Shown here piece by piece: positions 41,913 to 48,112 of a DNA stretch of 48,112 bases. The stretch's first letter is position 1, and each line of letters begins with the position of its first letter. Position numbers and translations under genes: made by a program. The notes beneath the pieces are model-generated. The model saw only the letters and a program-made list of their open reading frames with translations, was not told where the DNA came from and searched no databases. Origin of the DNA: Burkholderiaceae bacterium (GTDB taxonomy: Bacteria; Pseudomonadota; Gammaproteobacteria; Burkholderiales; Burkholderiaceae_C); the NCBI GenBank assembly GCA_016790515.1, contig JAEUOY010000023.1, positions 1-48,112 of the forward strand. The letters run 5' to 3'.

Positions 41913-44297
41913 ATGAAGATCTCCCACCGACTGTTGGCGCTGTCGGGCTTTTCCGCGGCCGGCCTGCTGTGCGTGGCAGGCGTCAGCTACCTGGCGGTCA
42001 CGTCGATCCAGAGCGACCTGCAAAGCCTGACCACCCGCGCCGCCCCGCTGCAAACCAAGACCTACGAACTGCAGGAACGCACCGAGCGGGCGATGGGCCG
42101 GCTGCTCAAGCTGAGCGTGGCGCGCAGCAAGGACGAGGCCGACAAGGCCGCGGCCAGCGTCGAGGCCGACCTCAAGGCGATCGAGACGCTGCGCGGCGAG
42201 TTGCAGGCGCTGGACCCGAAGTCCCGCGGCGAGGCGATCGACTTCCGCAGCTCGCAGGCCGACATCGCCCGGGCGGTGGACAAGCGCCTGGCCGACGGTG
42301 CTGCCTACCGCCAGGAAACCGACCGCGCCCGCACCGATCTGCAGAAGGCCGAGGAGGCGATCACCGCCACCCGCAGTGCCGTCAAGCAGATCGGCGTCGA
42401 GGCCGGCAAGTCGGCCGACGCAGCGCAGGACGCCAGCCGGCGCCTGGCCAGCACGATGAAGAGCGTGCTGACGGCGCAGTCGCGCCTGAAGGAGGTGGTC
42501 ATCCTCGTCGGCGAGGTCGACACGGCGAGCAACCGCTTCCGCCTGAATCCGCTGAAGGACAAGCTCAAGAGCTCGATCGAGGGCATCGCCCGGCTGCCGG
42601 TCGACAACGGCGGCGAAGACGCGCTGAAGGACGTGCGTGCCTTGTCGGCGACCCTGTTCGACGCCTTTGCCAAGGAAGGCACCGGCCTGCTGGCGCTGCG
42701 CGCCAACGTGCTGGCCGGCAAGCCCGAGGCCGCCGAGGCCTACGCCAGGCAGCGCAAGGCGATCGTCGACCCGGTCGAGGCCCAGGCCGGCAAGCTCTAC
42801 GCCGTGCTCGACGCCACCGAGGTGCAGGCCGCCAAGCAGCGCCAGACGCTGGAGGCCGCGCTGCGCCTGCGCAACGAACCCGGCGGCGTGGTCGTCACCA
42901 GCGAGGAGGTGTCGCTGGCCATCCGCGACACGGTCGGCGGCCTGCGCCTGCTGATGCTCGCCGCCAGCGACAAGGAGACCGAGTCCAGCCTGGCCGAACT
43001 GAAGTCGCTGACCAAACAGCTGGGTCAGAACATGGCGGCGATGCGCGCGGGCCTGCTGAAGATGGGCAAGCCGCAACTCGCCACCCAGGTGGACACCGCG
43101 ATCGCGGCGATGAGCTCGGTCGAGGGTTCGATCGCCAAGGTGGCACTCGCCAAGCGCAGCCTGCTGGGCAGCGAGGCGCAGATGGCGGCCACGATGGACA
43201 AGCTCAAGGACACGGCACTGAAGCAGGCCGACCTCGGCGAAGCCCAGGTCAAGGACATGGCGCAGCGCCAGACCGCGGTGACCGCCGCGGTCGACGACCG
43301 GGTGCAGCAGTCACTGGTCACGATCCTGGGCATCGCCGGCGCGATCATCGTGGCCTCGGCGGTCCTGAGCTGGCGCACCGTGCGCACCGTGACCCTGCGC
43401 CTGGACGAGGCGGTGCGGGTGGCCGAGGAAGTCTCGCAGGGCCACCTGATCGAGGTGCGCGAGGTCGCAGGCAGCGACGAGACCGCGCGGCTGATGAGCG
43501 CGCTGGCCCGCATGGTGGCCACGCTCACCGGCATCGTCGGCAACATCCAGACCGCGGCCGGGCAGATCCACGCCGGCTCGGGCGAGATCAGCCGCGGCAA
43601 CGAGGACCTGAGCGTACGCACCGAGCAGCAGGCCTCGCAGCTGCAGCAGACCGCCTCGTCGGTCGAGGAACTCACCGCCACGGTGCGGCAGAACGCCGAC
43701 TCGGCGCGCAATGCCAACCAGCTGGCCGTTGCCGCCAGCACGGTCGCGGCACAGGGCGGCGACATCGTCGGCGGCGTGGTCGCGACGATGCACGACATCG
43801 AGCAGTCGTCCAAGCAGATCGGCGAGATCGTCGGCGTGATCGACGGCATCGCGTTCCAGACCAACATCCTGGCGCTGAACGCGGCGGTCGAGGCGGCACG
43901 CGCCGGCGAGCATGGCCGCGGCTTCGCAGTGGTGGCCTCGGAAGTGCGGGCACTGGCCAAGAAGAGCGCCGACGCAGCGCGCCAGGTCAAGGCCATCGTC
44001 GACACCAGCGTGGCCAAGATCGAGGCCGGATCGGGCCAGGCGCAGAACGCCGGCAGCACGATGCAGGGCATCGTCGACCAGGTGCAGAGCGTGACGCGGC
44101 TGATCGCCGAGATCGCGCGCGCCAGCGAGGAGCAGGCCGACTCGATCGGTACGGTGGGCCAGGCGGTCAACCAACTCGACGCGCTGACCCAGCAGAATGC
44201 CGCGCTGGCCGAACAGAGCACGGCCGCGGCCAGCAGCCTGCGCGGCCAGGCCCAGGCGCTGCAGCAGGCGGTGGCCGCGTTCCGGCTGCCGGCCTGA
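41913..44297 (+). CDS. Methyl-accepting chemotaxis protein with long periplasmic helical sensor
   Basis: 794 residues. Membrane helix 1 is at about 8-33 and membrane helix 2 at about 468-487 ([19 protein letters not shown]). About 430 periplasmic residues lie between, almost entirely predicted helix and Ala/Lys/Glu-rich, far longer than the 150 or so of a four-helix-bundle sensor. A HAMP domain follows ([20 protein letters not shown]). The signalling domain has the invariant hairpin ([40 protein letters not shown]). The C-terminus ends FRLPA without a CheR-binding pentapeptide. It is probably co-transcribed with the upstream binding protein, which may be its ligand carrier. Confidence 0.93.
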   Translation: MKISHRLLALSGFSAAGLLCVAGVSYLAVTSIQSDLQSLTTRAAPLQTKTYELQERTERAMGRLLKLSVARSKDEADKAAASVEADLKAIETLRGELQALDPKSRGEAIDFRSSQADIARAVDKRLADGAAYRQETDRARTDLQKAEEAITATRSAVKQIGVEAGKSADAAQDASRRLASTMKSVLTAQSRLKEVVILVGEVDTASNRFRLNPLKDKLKSSIEGIARLPVDNGGEDALKDVRALSATLFDAFAKEGTGLLALRANVLAGKPEAAEAYARQRKAIVDPVEAQAGKLYAVLDATEVQAAKQRQTLEAALRLRNEPGGVVVTSEEVSLAIRDTVGGLRLLMLAASDKETESSLAELKSLTKQLGQNMAAMRAGLLKMGKPQLATQVDTAIAAMSSVEGSIAKVALAKRSLLGSEAQMAATMDKLKDTALKQADLGEAQVKDMAQRQTAVTAAVDDRVQQSLVTILGIAGAIIVASAVLSWRTVRTVTLRLDEAVRVAEEVSQGHLIEVREVAGSDETARLMSALARMVATLTGIVGNIQTAAGQIHAGSGEISRGNEDLSVRTEQQASQLQQTASSVEELTATVRQNADSARNANQLAVAASTVAAQGGDIVGGVVATMHDIEQSSKQIGEIVGVIDGIAFQTNILALNAAVEAARAGEHGRGFAVVASEVRALAKKSADAARQVKAIVDTSVAKIEAGSGQAQNAGSTMQGIVDQVQSVTRLIAEIARASEEQADSIGTVGQAVNQLDALTQQNAALAEQSTAAASSLRGQAQALQQAVAAFRLPA

Positions 44298-44471
44298 GCC
44301 CCACCGCACCGGGCTGCGGGCCCCCACGGCTTGCCGGCCCGGGGGCGGGCGCTGCACGGCGGCGACGCCATCGGCGACACCGACCACGCTGCCCGGCCGC
44401 CTGCTTCGAGGCATCATGGCGGATCGTCGGCATTCACAATGCGCGCCAGACCACCCCGACAGGAGCCCCCC

Positions 44472-44948
44472 ATGCAAGGCGATGCCAAGGTCCTCGAGTA
44501 CCTCAACCTCCAGCTGAAGAACGAGCTCACCGCGATCAACCAGTACTTCCTGCACTACCGGATGCTGAAGAACTGGGGCTTCACGAAGTTCGCGAAGCAC
44601 GAGTACGAGGAATCGATCGAGGAGATGAAGCACGCCGACCGGCTGATGGACCGCATCCTGATGCTCGACGGACTGCCCAACCTGCAGGACCTGGGCAAGC
44701 TGCTGATCGGCGAGAACGCGGTCGAGATCCTGCACTGCGACCTGAAGATCGAGCAGGGCTCGGTCGCGGTGCTGATGGACGCGATCGCGCACTGCGAAGC
44801 GGTGCGCGACTATGTCTCGCGCGACGTGCTGCAGCACATCCTAGACGACACCGAGGAGCACATCGACCACCTCGAGACCCAGATCGAGCTGGTCGCCAAG
44901 GTCGGCGAAGCCAACTGGCTGCAGACCCAGATGGGCGACGGGTCCTGA
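44472..44948 (+). CDS. bfr: Bacterioferritin
   Basis: Iron-storage 24-mer with haem; 158 residues. Ferroxidase-centre ligands fit the family: Glu18 ([11 protein letters not shown]), Glu51 and His54 ([10 protein letters not shown]), the central Glu in LKIEQGS, and Glu/His in [11 protein letters not shown]. The haem ligand Met52 is present. AGGAG at 44461-44465 precedes the ATG. The 174-bp gap after the chemoreceptor gene holds no identified feature. Its partner ferredoxin Bfd and Fur are encoded 1 kb away on the other strand. Confidence 0.96.
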   Translation: MQGDAKVLEYLNLQLKNELTAINQYFLHYRMLKNWGFTKFAKHEYEESIEEMKHADRLMDRILMLDGLPNLQDLGKLLIGENAVEILHCDLKIEQGSVAVLMDAIAHCEAVRDYVSRDVLQHILDDTEEHIDHLETQIELVAKVGEANWLQTQMGDGS

Positions 44949-44984
44949 TCCCGCGCGCGGCCGGGCCGGCCGCCGGTGCTGCGC

Positions 44985-45302
44985 TCAGCGCCGCACGCCC
45001 GACCCGGCGTCGGCCGGCGCCGGCGGCAGCACCTGCACCGCCATCGGGCCGCCCGGGCAGCCCGGCGCCGCGCTGGCCGCCCCCGGCGGGCAGGCGGCCC
45101 GCGCAGCGGCCTCGGCGCGCGCGGCCTTGGCGGCCATCAGCCGCCGTTGCGGCTGCAGCATCGCCACCGCGATGGCCGTGACCGTGGCCAGGGTCAGCAG
45201 CACGATCAGCACCACGCGGCGCCGGGTCAGTGGCCGGTAAGGGTCGAGCGTCGGCCCTGCGTCGGCATCGCCGGGCCCCGCGGTGGAACGTGGTGATGCC
45301 AT
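44985..45302 (-). CDS. Small single-span membrane protein downstream of fur
   Basis: 105 residues with one hydrophobic helix (RRVVLIVLLTLATVTAIAVA, about 28-47), a polar N-terminus, and a Pro/Gly/Cys-containing tail with two cysteines (AACPPGAASAAPGCPGGPM). No family is recognised. It lies in the same direction as fur, 95 bp after it, in a gap that contains a short GCCGGCAG direct repeat. A link with iron is only by position. Confidence 0.55.
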   Translation of the reverse strand: MASPRSTAGPGDADAGPTLDPYRPLTRRRVVLIVLLTLATVTAIAVAMLQPQRRLMAAKAARAEAAARAACPPGAASAAPGCPGGPMAVQVLPPAPADAGSGVRR

Positions 45303-45397
45303 CGGGCAGCGACTATCCCACGAACGCCGGCTGCGCCATGCCGCCGGCAGGCCGGCAGGCCGGCTTCAGCGGGCGCAGCCTTGCCGGCGGCGCCGCG

Positions 45398-45826
45398 TCA
45401 TGGCGCCGAGCCCGCCGGCCGGCAGGCGCGGCAGAGGCCATACAGCGCCAGCCGGTGCTCGCTGAGCTGGAAGCCGCGGCTCTCGGCCACGGCCGCCTGG
45501 CGGGCTTCGATCGCCGGATCCTCGAATTCGTCGACGCGGCCGCAGCGCACGCACACCAGGTGGTCGTGGTGCCTGCCTTCGTCGATCTCGTAGACCGCAT
45601 GCCCGGTCTCGAAGCTGCGCCGCGCGACGATGCCGGCCTGCTCCAGCTGCCCCAGCACGCGGTAGACGGTGGCCAGGCCGACGTCGGCGTCACCGAGCAG
45701 CAGCTCGCGGTGCAGGTCTTCGGCGCTGAGGTGACGGCGCGCACCGTGGCGCAGGATCTCCAGCACCTTCAGGCGCGGCGCCGTGGCCTTCAGGCCGACC
45801 TGGTGCAGGTGTTCGATCTCGTCCAT
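45398..45826 (-). CDS. fur: Ferric uptake regulator Fur
   Basis: Iron-responsive repressor; 142 residues. A winged helix lies at about 8-80 (GLKATAPRLKVLEIL, VGLATVYRVLGQLEQAG). The metal region has HHDHLVCVRCG (His86, His87, His89, Cys92, Cys95) and a C-terminal CRAC pair, as in zinc-containing Fur. It follows bfd with a 29-bp gap and is presumably transcribed from the Fur-box-bearing bfd promoter, which would give autoregulation. Confidence 0.95.
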   Translation of the reverse strand: MDEIEHLHQVGLKATAPRLKVLEILRHGARRHLSAEDLHRELLLGDADVGLATVYRVLGQLEQAGIVARRSFETGHAVYEIDEGRHHDHLVCVRCGRVDEFEDPAIEARQAAVAESRGFQLSEHRLALYGLCRACRPAGSAP

Positions 45827-45855
45827 CGGCTGGCGTCGCCCAGGCCCCTGGGCGT

Positions 45856-46077
45856 TCAGGGCCGGGCCAGCGCCTCGGCCGGCACGCCATGCACCGCGTG
45901 GGCCACCTTGTGGCGGGCGCAGGCGGCGTCGAAGACCTCGCGGGCGCAGTCGTGGCAGCGGCCGCAGCAGGAGGCGACCCGGGTGTCGTCGAGCAGCAGG
46001 TCGAAGCTGTGGGTGCCGCCGCGCACGGCCTGGTCGATGTCGCGGTCGGAAACCCGGTTGCAGAGGCAGACGATCAT
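45856..46077 (-). CDS. bfd: Bacterioferritin-associated ferredoxin Bfd
   Basis: 73 residues with the Bfd [2Fe-2S] pattern: Cys4, Cys6 (MIVCLCNRVS) and Cys38, Cys41 (SCCGRCHDC). It reduces the bacterioferritin core so stored iron can leave. It is expected to be made when iron is scarce, and a Fur box lies at its promoter. No ribosome site precedes the ATG. An 8-codon frame ends in an ATGA overlap with it. Confidence 0.93.
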   Translation of the reverse strand: MIVCLCNRVSDRDIDQAVRGGTHSFDLLLDDTRVASCCGRCHDCAREVFDAACARHKVAHAVHGVPAEALARP

Positions 46078-46100
46078 GGCGCGGGCTGTTGCGGGGTCAT
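46074..46100 (-). CDS. Possible 8-codon leader peptide upstream of bfd
   Basis: From ATG 46100 the minus strand encodes MTPQQPAP and stops at TGA 46074-46076, overlapping the bfd start as ATGA. The predicted transcription start (about 46104) is four bases before this ATG, and bfd itself has no ribosome site. bfd translation could therefore depend on reinitiation after this mini-frame. Such a short frame can arise by chance; there is no protein-level evidence. Confidence 0.3.
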   Translation of the reverse strand: MTPQQPAP

Positions 46101-46110
46101 CACGGCCTCG

Positions 46111-46139
46111 AGCATACCTGTAATGCGAATGATTCGCAA
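46111..46139 (-). promoter_or_regulatory. Predicted sigma-70 promoter for bfd-fur
   Basis: On the minus strand TTGCGA (46134-46139) and TATGCT (46111-46116) are separated by exactly 17 bp. The Fur box covers the -35 and the upstream half of the spacer, so Fur binding would block polymerase. Confidence 0.65.
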
Positions 46140-46140
46140 T
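46122..46140. promoter_or_regulatory. Fur box over the bfd promoter
   Basis: The core TGCGAATGATTCGCA (46124-46138) is a perfect 7-1-7 inverted repeat matching the TGATAAT-N-ATTATCA Fur model at 10 of 14 positions. The GCGAAT..ATTCGC variant fits GC-rich hosts. fur is downstream in the same transcription unit, so autoregulation is likely. Confidence 0.83.
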
Positions 46141-46225
46141 GCTTTGGTGCGGACAGAGGTCTGCACCCGTGCACAGGCCGCGGGCCGCGTCCCGCGCCCG
46201 CCGGTCCAGCCGCGCCGGCGCCGGA

Positions 46226-46990
46226 TCAGACCGGCATCAGCCGGATGCCGCCATCCACCGCCAGGAACTCGCCCGAGGTCTTGACGGCGTCGACGCCGAG
46301 GTACCAGGCCGCGCGGGCGACGTCCTCGGGCTGGATGATCTCGGCCAGCGCGGCGCGCGCCTTGTAGCCGTCGACCGCGGCGGCGTAGCGCTCGGCGCCC
46401 ATGCCGTTCTTCAGCCAGGGCGAGTCGACCAGGCCGGGGCCGATCGCGTTGACGCGCACCGCCGGGCCCAGCGCGCGGGCCAGCGCCAGCGTCAGCGTGT
46501 TCAGCGCGCCCTTGCTGGCGGCGTAGGCGATCGACGACCCCATGCCGGTCACCGAAGCGACCGACGACATGTTGACCACCGCCCCCGGCGGGTGGCGCTG
46601 CAGCAGCGGCGCCAGCGCCCGCACCATCTGGAACGCGCCGACGACGTTGACCGCGTAGATGGCCTGGAAGTCGGCGGCGTCCAGGCCGTCGAGATGGCGC
46701 GCGGCGACGAACTTGGTCGTGCCGGCGTTGTTGACCAGCACGTCGCAGCGGCCCCATTTCGCGTCGACCGCGGCGGCCAGCGCCCGGCAATCGGCATCGT
46801 CGGCGACGTTGCACTTTTGCACCAGCACCTCGGCCCCGTGCAGCCGGCATTGCTCGGCTACCGCCTCGGCCGGCGCGGCCTCGCGCGAGTAGTTGACGAC
46901 GACGTTCCAGCCGCGCTCGGCGTACAGCCGCGCGGTGGCCGCGCCGATGCCCGACGACGATCCGGTGACCACACACACCTTGCGTTCCAT
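46226..46990 (-). CDS. SDR family NAD(P)-dependent oxidoreductase
   Basis: 254 residues, a classical short-chain dehydrogenase. The dinucleotide motif is VVTGSSSGIGAATA, NNAG is at 87-90, and the catalytic Ser143, Tyr156 and Lys160 (SSIAYAASK) are present. The C-terminus GEFLAVDGGIRLMPV is FabG-like. AGGAGA precedes ATG 46990. It follows the crotonase gene by 35 bp on the same strand, so both likely act on the same CoA-linked or acyl substrate; the substrate is unknown. Confidence 0.9.
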   Translation of the reverse strand: MERKVCVVTGSSSGIGAATARLYAERGWNVVVNYSREAAPAEAVAEQCRLHGAEVLVQKCNVADDADCRALAAAVDAKWGRCDVLVNNAGTTKFVAARHLDGLDAADFQAIYAVNVVGAFQMVRALAPLLQRHPPGAVVNMSSVASVTGMGSSIAYAASKGALNTLTLALARALGPAVRVNAIGPGLVDSPWLKNGMGAERYAAAVDGYKARAALAEIIQPEDVARAAWYLGVDAVKTSGEFLAVDGGIRLMPV

Positions 46991-47025
46991 GTCCGTCTCC
47001 TGTCCTCGTTGTTGCGCGGTGCTGC

Positions 47026-47901
47026 TCACCACCAGGGGTAGAACCCGGGCATCCCGTCCGAGGCCCGGCCGGTGTAGACCGGCGCGCGCTTCTCGTTGAA
47101 CGAGGCCACGCCCTCCCTGCCGTCGTTGCGGCTGGTGTGCAGCATCGCCAGCGATTCGATCGCATGGGCGTCGCGCGGGTGCGGCAGCGCATGGTTGCGC
47201 AGCAGCATCTGCCGCATCAGCGCGATCGACACCGGGCTGCGCTGATCGATGTACCTGTGGACCAGCGCATGGGCCTCGGCCAGCAGTCGCTCGGCCGGCA
47301 CGACGGCCTTGACCAGCCGGCCGGCCAGCGCCTGCTCGGGCGTCAGGATGTCGGCGGCGTAGACCCAGTCCAGCGCCTGCTGCAGGCCGACGATGCGCGG
47401 CAGGAACCAGGTCGAGCAGGCCTCGGGCACGACGCCGATGCGGCCGAACACGAAGCCGATGCGGGCCTTGTCGGAGGCCAGCCGCACGTCCATCGGCAGC
47501 GTCATCGTCGCGCCGATGCCGACCGCGGCGCCGTTGATGGCCGCGATGATCGGCTTCTTGCAGTCGTACACCGCCAGCGAGACGCGGCCGCCGGTGTCGC
47601 GCACGCGCTGCACGATCTCGGGATCGTCCCAGCACTCCTGCAGTTCGGCCAGGCTCGGGTCCAGCGACTCGTCCAGGCCGAACACGTTGCCGCCGACCGA
47701 GAGGTCCATGCCGGCGCAGAAGGCGCGGCCGGCGCCGGTGACGACCACCGCACCGACCGCATCGTCGGCACTGGCGCGGGTGAAGGCGTCGATCAGCTCC
47801 TCGGCCATCGTCACCGTGAAGGCGTTGAGCTGGTCGGGACGATTCAGCGTCAGCGTCAGCACGCGGTCGTCGATCTGCCAGCCGAGGGTGGAATAGCTCA
47901 T
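47026..47901 (-). CDS. Crotonase-family protein, likely enoyl-CoA isomerase-type rather than hydratase
   Basis: 291 residues. CoA-binding/oxyanion-hole motifs are present (GAGRAFCAGMDLSVGG, AAINGAAVGIGATMTLPMD). The two glutamates of true enoyl-CoA hydratases (in GGGCE and QPE of the rat enzyme) align with Thr132 and Phe152 here. Glu160 (GVVPEACSTW) instead sits where Delta3,Delta2-enoyl-CoA isomerases of the PECI type carry their catalytic Glu (SPEGCSS). Isomerase function is therefore inferred. The ATG at 47901 has GGGAGC upstream. It is the first gene before the SDR. Confidence 0.85.
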   Translation of the reverse strand: MSYSTLGWQIDDRVLTLTLNRPDQLNAFTVTMAEELIDAFTRASADDAVGAVVVTGAGRAFCAGMDLSVGGNVFGLDESLDPSLAELQECWDDPEIVQRVRDTGGRVSLAVYDCKKPIIAAINGAAVGIGATMTLPMDVRLASDKARIGFVFGRIGVVPEACSTWFLPRIVGLQQALDWVYAADILTPEQALAGRLVKAVVPAERLLAEAHALVHRYIDQRSPVSIALMRQMLLRNHALPHPRDAHAIESLAMLHTSRNDGREGVASFNEKRAPVYTGRASDGMPGFYPWW

Positions 47902-47942
47902 GAAGCTCCCGTGTCGAAGTCCGGACCGGAGCTTAGGGTGGC

Positions 47943-47961
47943 GACGGCCCCTGCGGCCGTC
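47943..47961. repeat. Hairpin between the crotonase gene and the IS element
   Basis: GACGGCC (47943-47949) and GGCCGTC (47955-47961) form a perfect 7-bp stem with a CCTGC loop, 42 bp upstream of the crotonase start. It has no T-run; its role is unknown. Confidence 0.35.
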
Positions 47962-47975
47962 ACCTCAGGGACCTA

Positions 47976-48112
47976 GTGTAGTGTTCTGTTCTTGATTGAA
48001 CGTAAATGCTGTGCACTGCTCCAATGCTCTACTTGGGCTTGAACTGGAGCGGGCACGTGCGAGTTGCACCGGCGATTGTTCTCACCGACGAGCAGAGGGC
48101 GGAGCTGACCCA
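47976..48112 (+). mobile_element. Left end of an IS630-family insertion sequence, cut by the window edge
   Basis: After CTAG (47973-47976) base composition abruptly becomes AT-richer and codes for the start of an IS630-type transposase. IS630-family elements insert at TA, often within CTAG, so the left boundary is placed at the TA at 47974-47975; the TA at 47979-47980 is an alternative. The terminal inverted repeat cannot be confirmed because the right end is outside the window. Confidence 0.7.
48057..48112 (+). CDS. IS630 family transposase, N-terminal fragment
   Basis: Only 18 residues are in the window: MRVAPAIVLTDEQRAELT. The pattern APAIVLTDEQRAEL is the common start of IS630-family transposases. 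The GTG at 48057 is chosen because GGAG (48046-48049) lies seven bases upstream. In-frame ATGs at 48006 and 48024 are possible, but they add a leader without ribosome sites. The DDE catalytic domain would be beyond the edge, so whether the gene is intact is unknown. Confidence 0.72.
   Translation, partial: MRVAPAIVLTDEQRAELT

Noticed and set aside
39324-44297. A 1,657-codon plus-strand frame ending with the chemoreceptor
   Set aside because: The upstream two thirds is an out-of-frame shadow of the ureidopropionase and binding protein genes; the receptor has its own signal-anchor start at 41913.
45303-45397. Short GCCGGCAG direct repeats downstream of fur as a possible repeat array
   Set aside because: Only about three short copies in GC-rich sequence with no spacer structure; too weak to call, and no CRISPR-like pattern is present anywhere in the window.

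Overview
The window is very GC-rich, densely coded DNA that looks like a betaproteobacterial chromosome of the order Burkholderiales, probably the Rubrivivax/Leptothrix/Ideonella side of the order. The support is the gene order (nrdB-nrdA-ampD-response regulator-histidine kinase-PP0621-cytochrome assembly protein-ffh), a PEP-CTERM protein, a polyhydroxyalkanoate-type gene, and core proteins of betaproteobacterial type. No names were checked against a database; calls rest on motifs and family recognition.

Layout. (1) 1-3.9 kb: class I ribonucleotide reductase nrdA-nrdB on the minus strand. Its promoter has a -10 buried in one of two NrdR-like boxes 31 bp apart. (2) 4.0-9.1 kb: an overlapping minus-strand operon of a cytochrome-assembly-type membrane protein, a PP0621 protein, a PilS/PilR-type two-component system and an AmpD amidase. 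(3) 9.2-13.3 kb: both halves of the SRP pathway (ffh and ftsY) flanking a PEP-CTERM protein, then a Met tRNA with its own promoter and terminator. (4) 13.3-25.9 kb: housekeeping genes: a long CoA-transferase, miaB, hemA (apparently leaderless), prfA-prmC, a small outer-membrane-type protein preceded by 13-bp repeats, grxD, ubiX, a lytic transglycosylase, proS and rppH. (5) 25.9-28.1 kb: storage and acyl-CoA genes (WS/DGAT-type acyltransferase, acyl-CoA-binding protein, PHA-system protein). (6) 28.1-33.7 kb: a membrane-linked aminopeptidase, a lone molybdopterin oxidoreductase, an M20 amidohydrolase and a DUF2817 hydrolase. (7) 33.7-44.3 kb: the most interesting part. A reductive pyrimidine-degradation operon (preT-preA-dihydropyrimidinase-ureidopropionase) is preceded by a near-perfect RutR-type operator and is divergent from a Rieske oxygenase. 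It is followed by an orphan periplasmic binding protein paired with a long-sensor chemoreceptor, behind a sigma-28-like promoter. (8) 44.4-46.1 kb: an iron island (bfr, a small membrane protein, fur, bfd), with a Fur box over the bfd promoter and a possible 8-codon leader peptide. (9) 46.2-48.1 kb: an SDR and an isomerase-like crotonase, then the start of an IS630-family element cut by the window edge.

Regulation readable from sequence: NrdR on nrdAB, a RutR-type repressor on pyrimidine catabolism, Fur on bfd-fur, and possibly sigma-28 on the binding protein/chemoreceptor pair. A recurring feature is that convergent genes often end inside one shared palindrome carrying both stop codons. No rRNA, CRISPR array, prophage or plasmid origin was seen.
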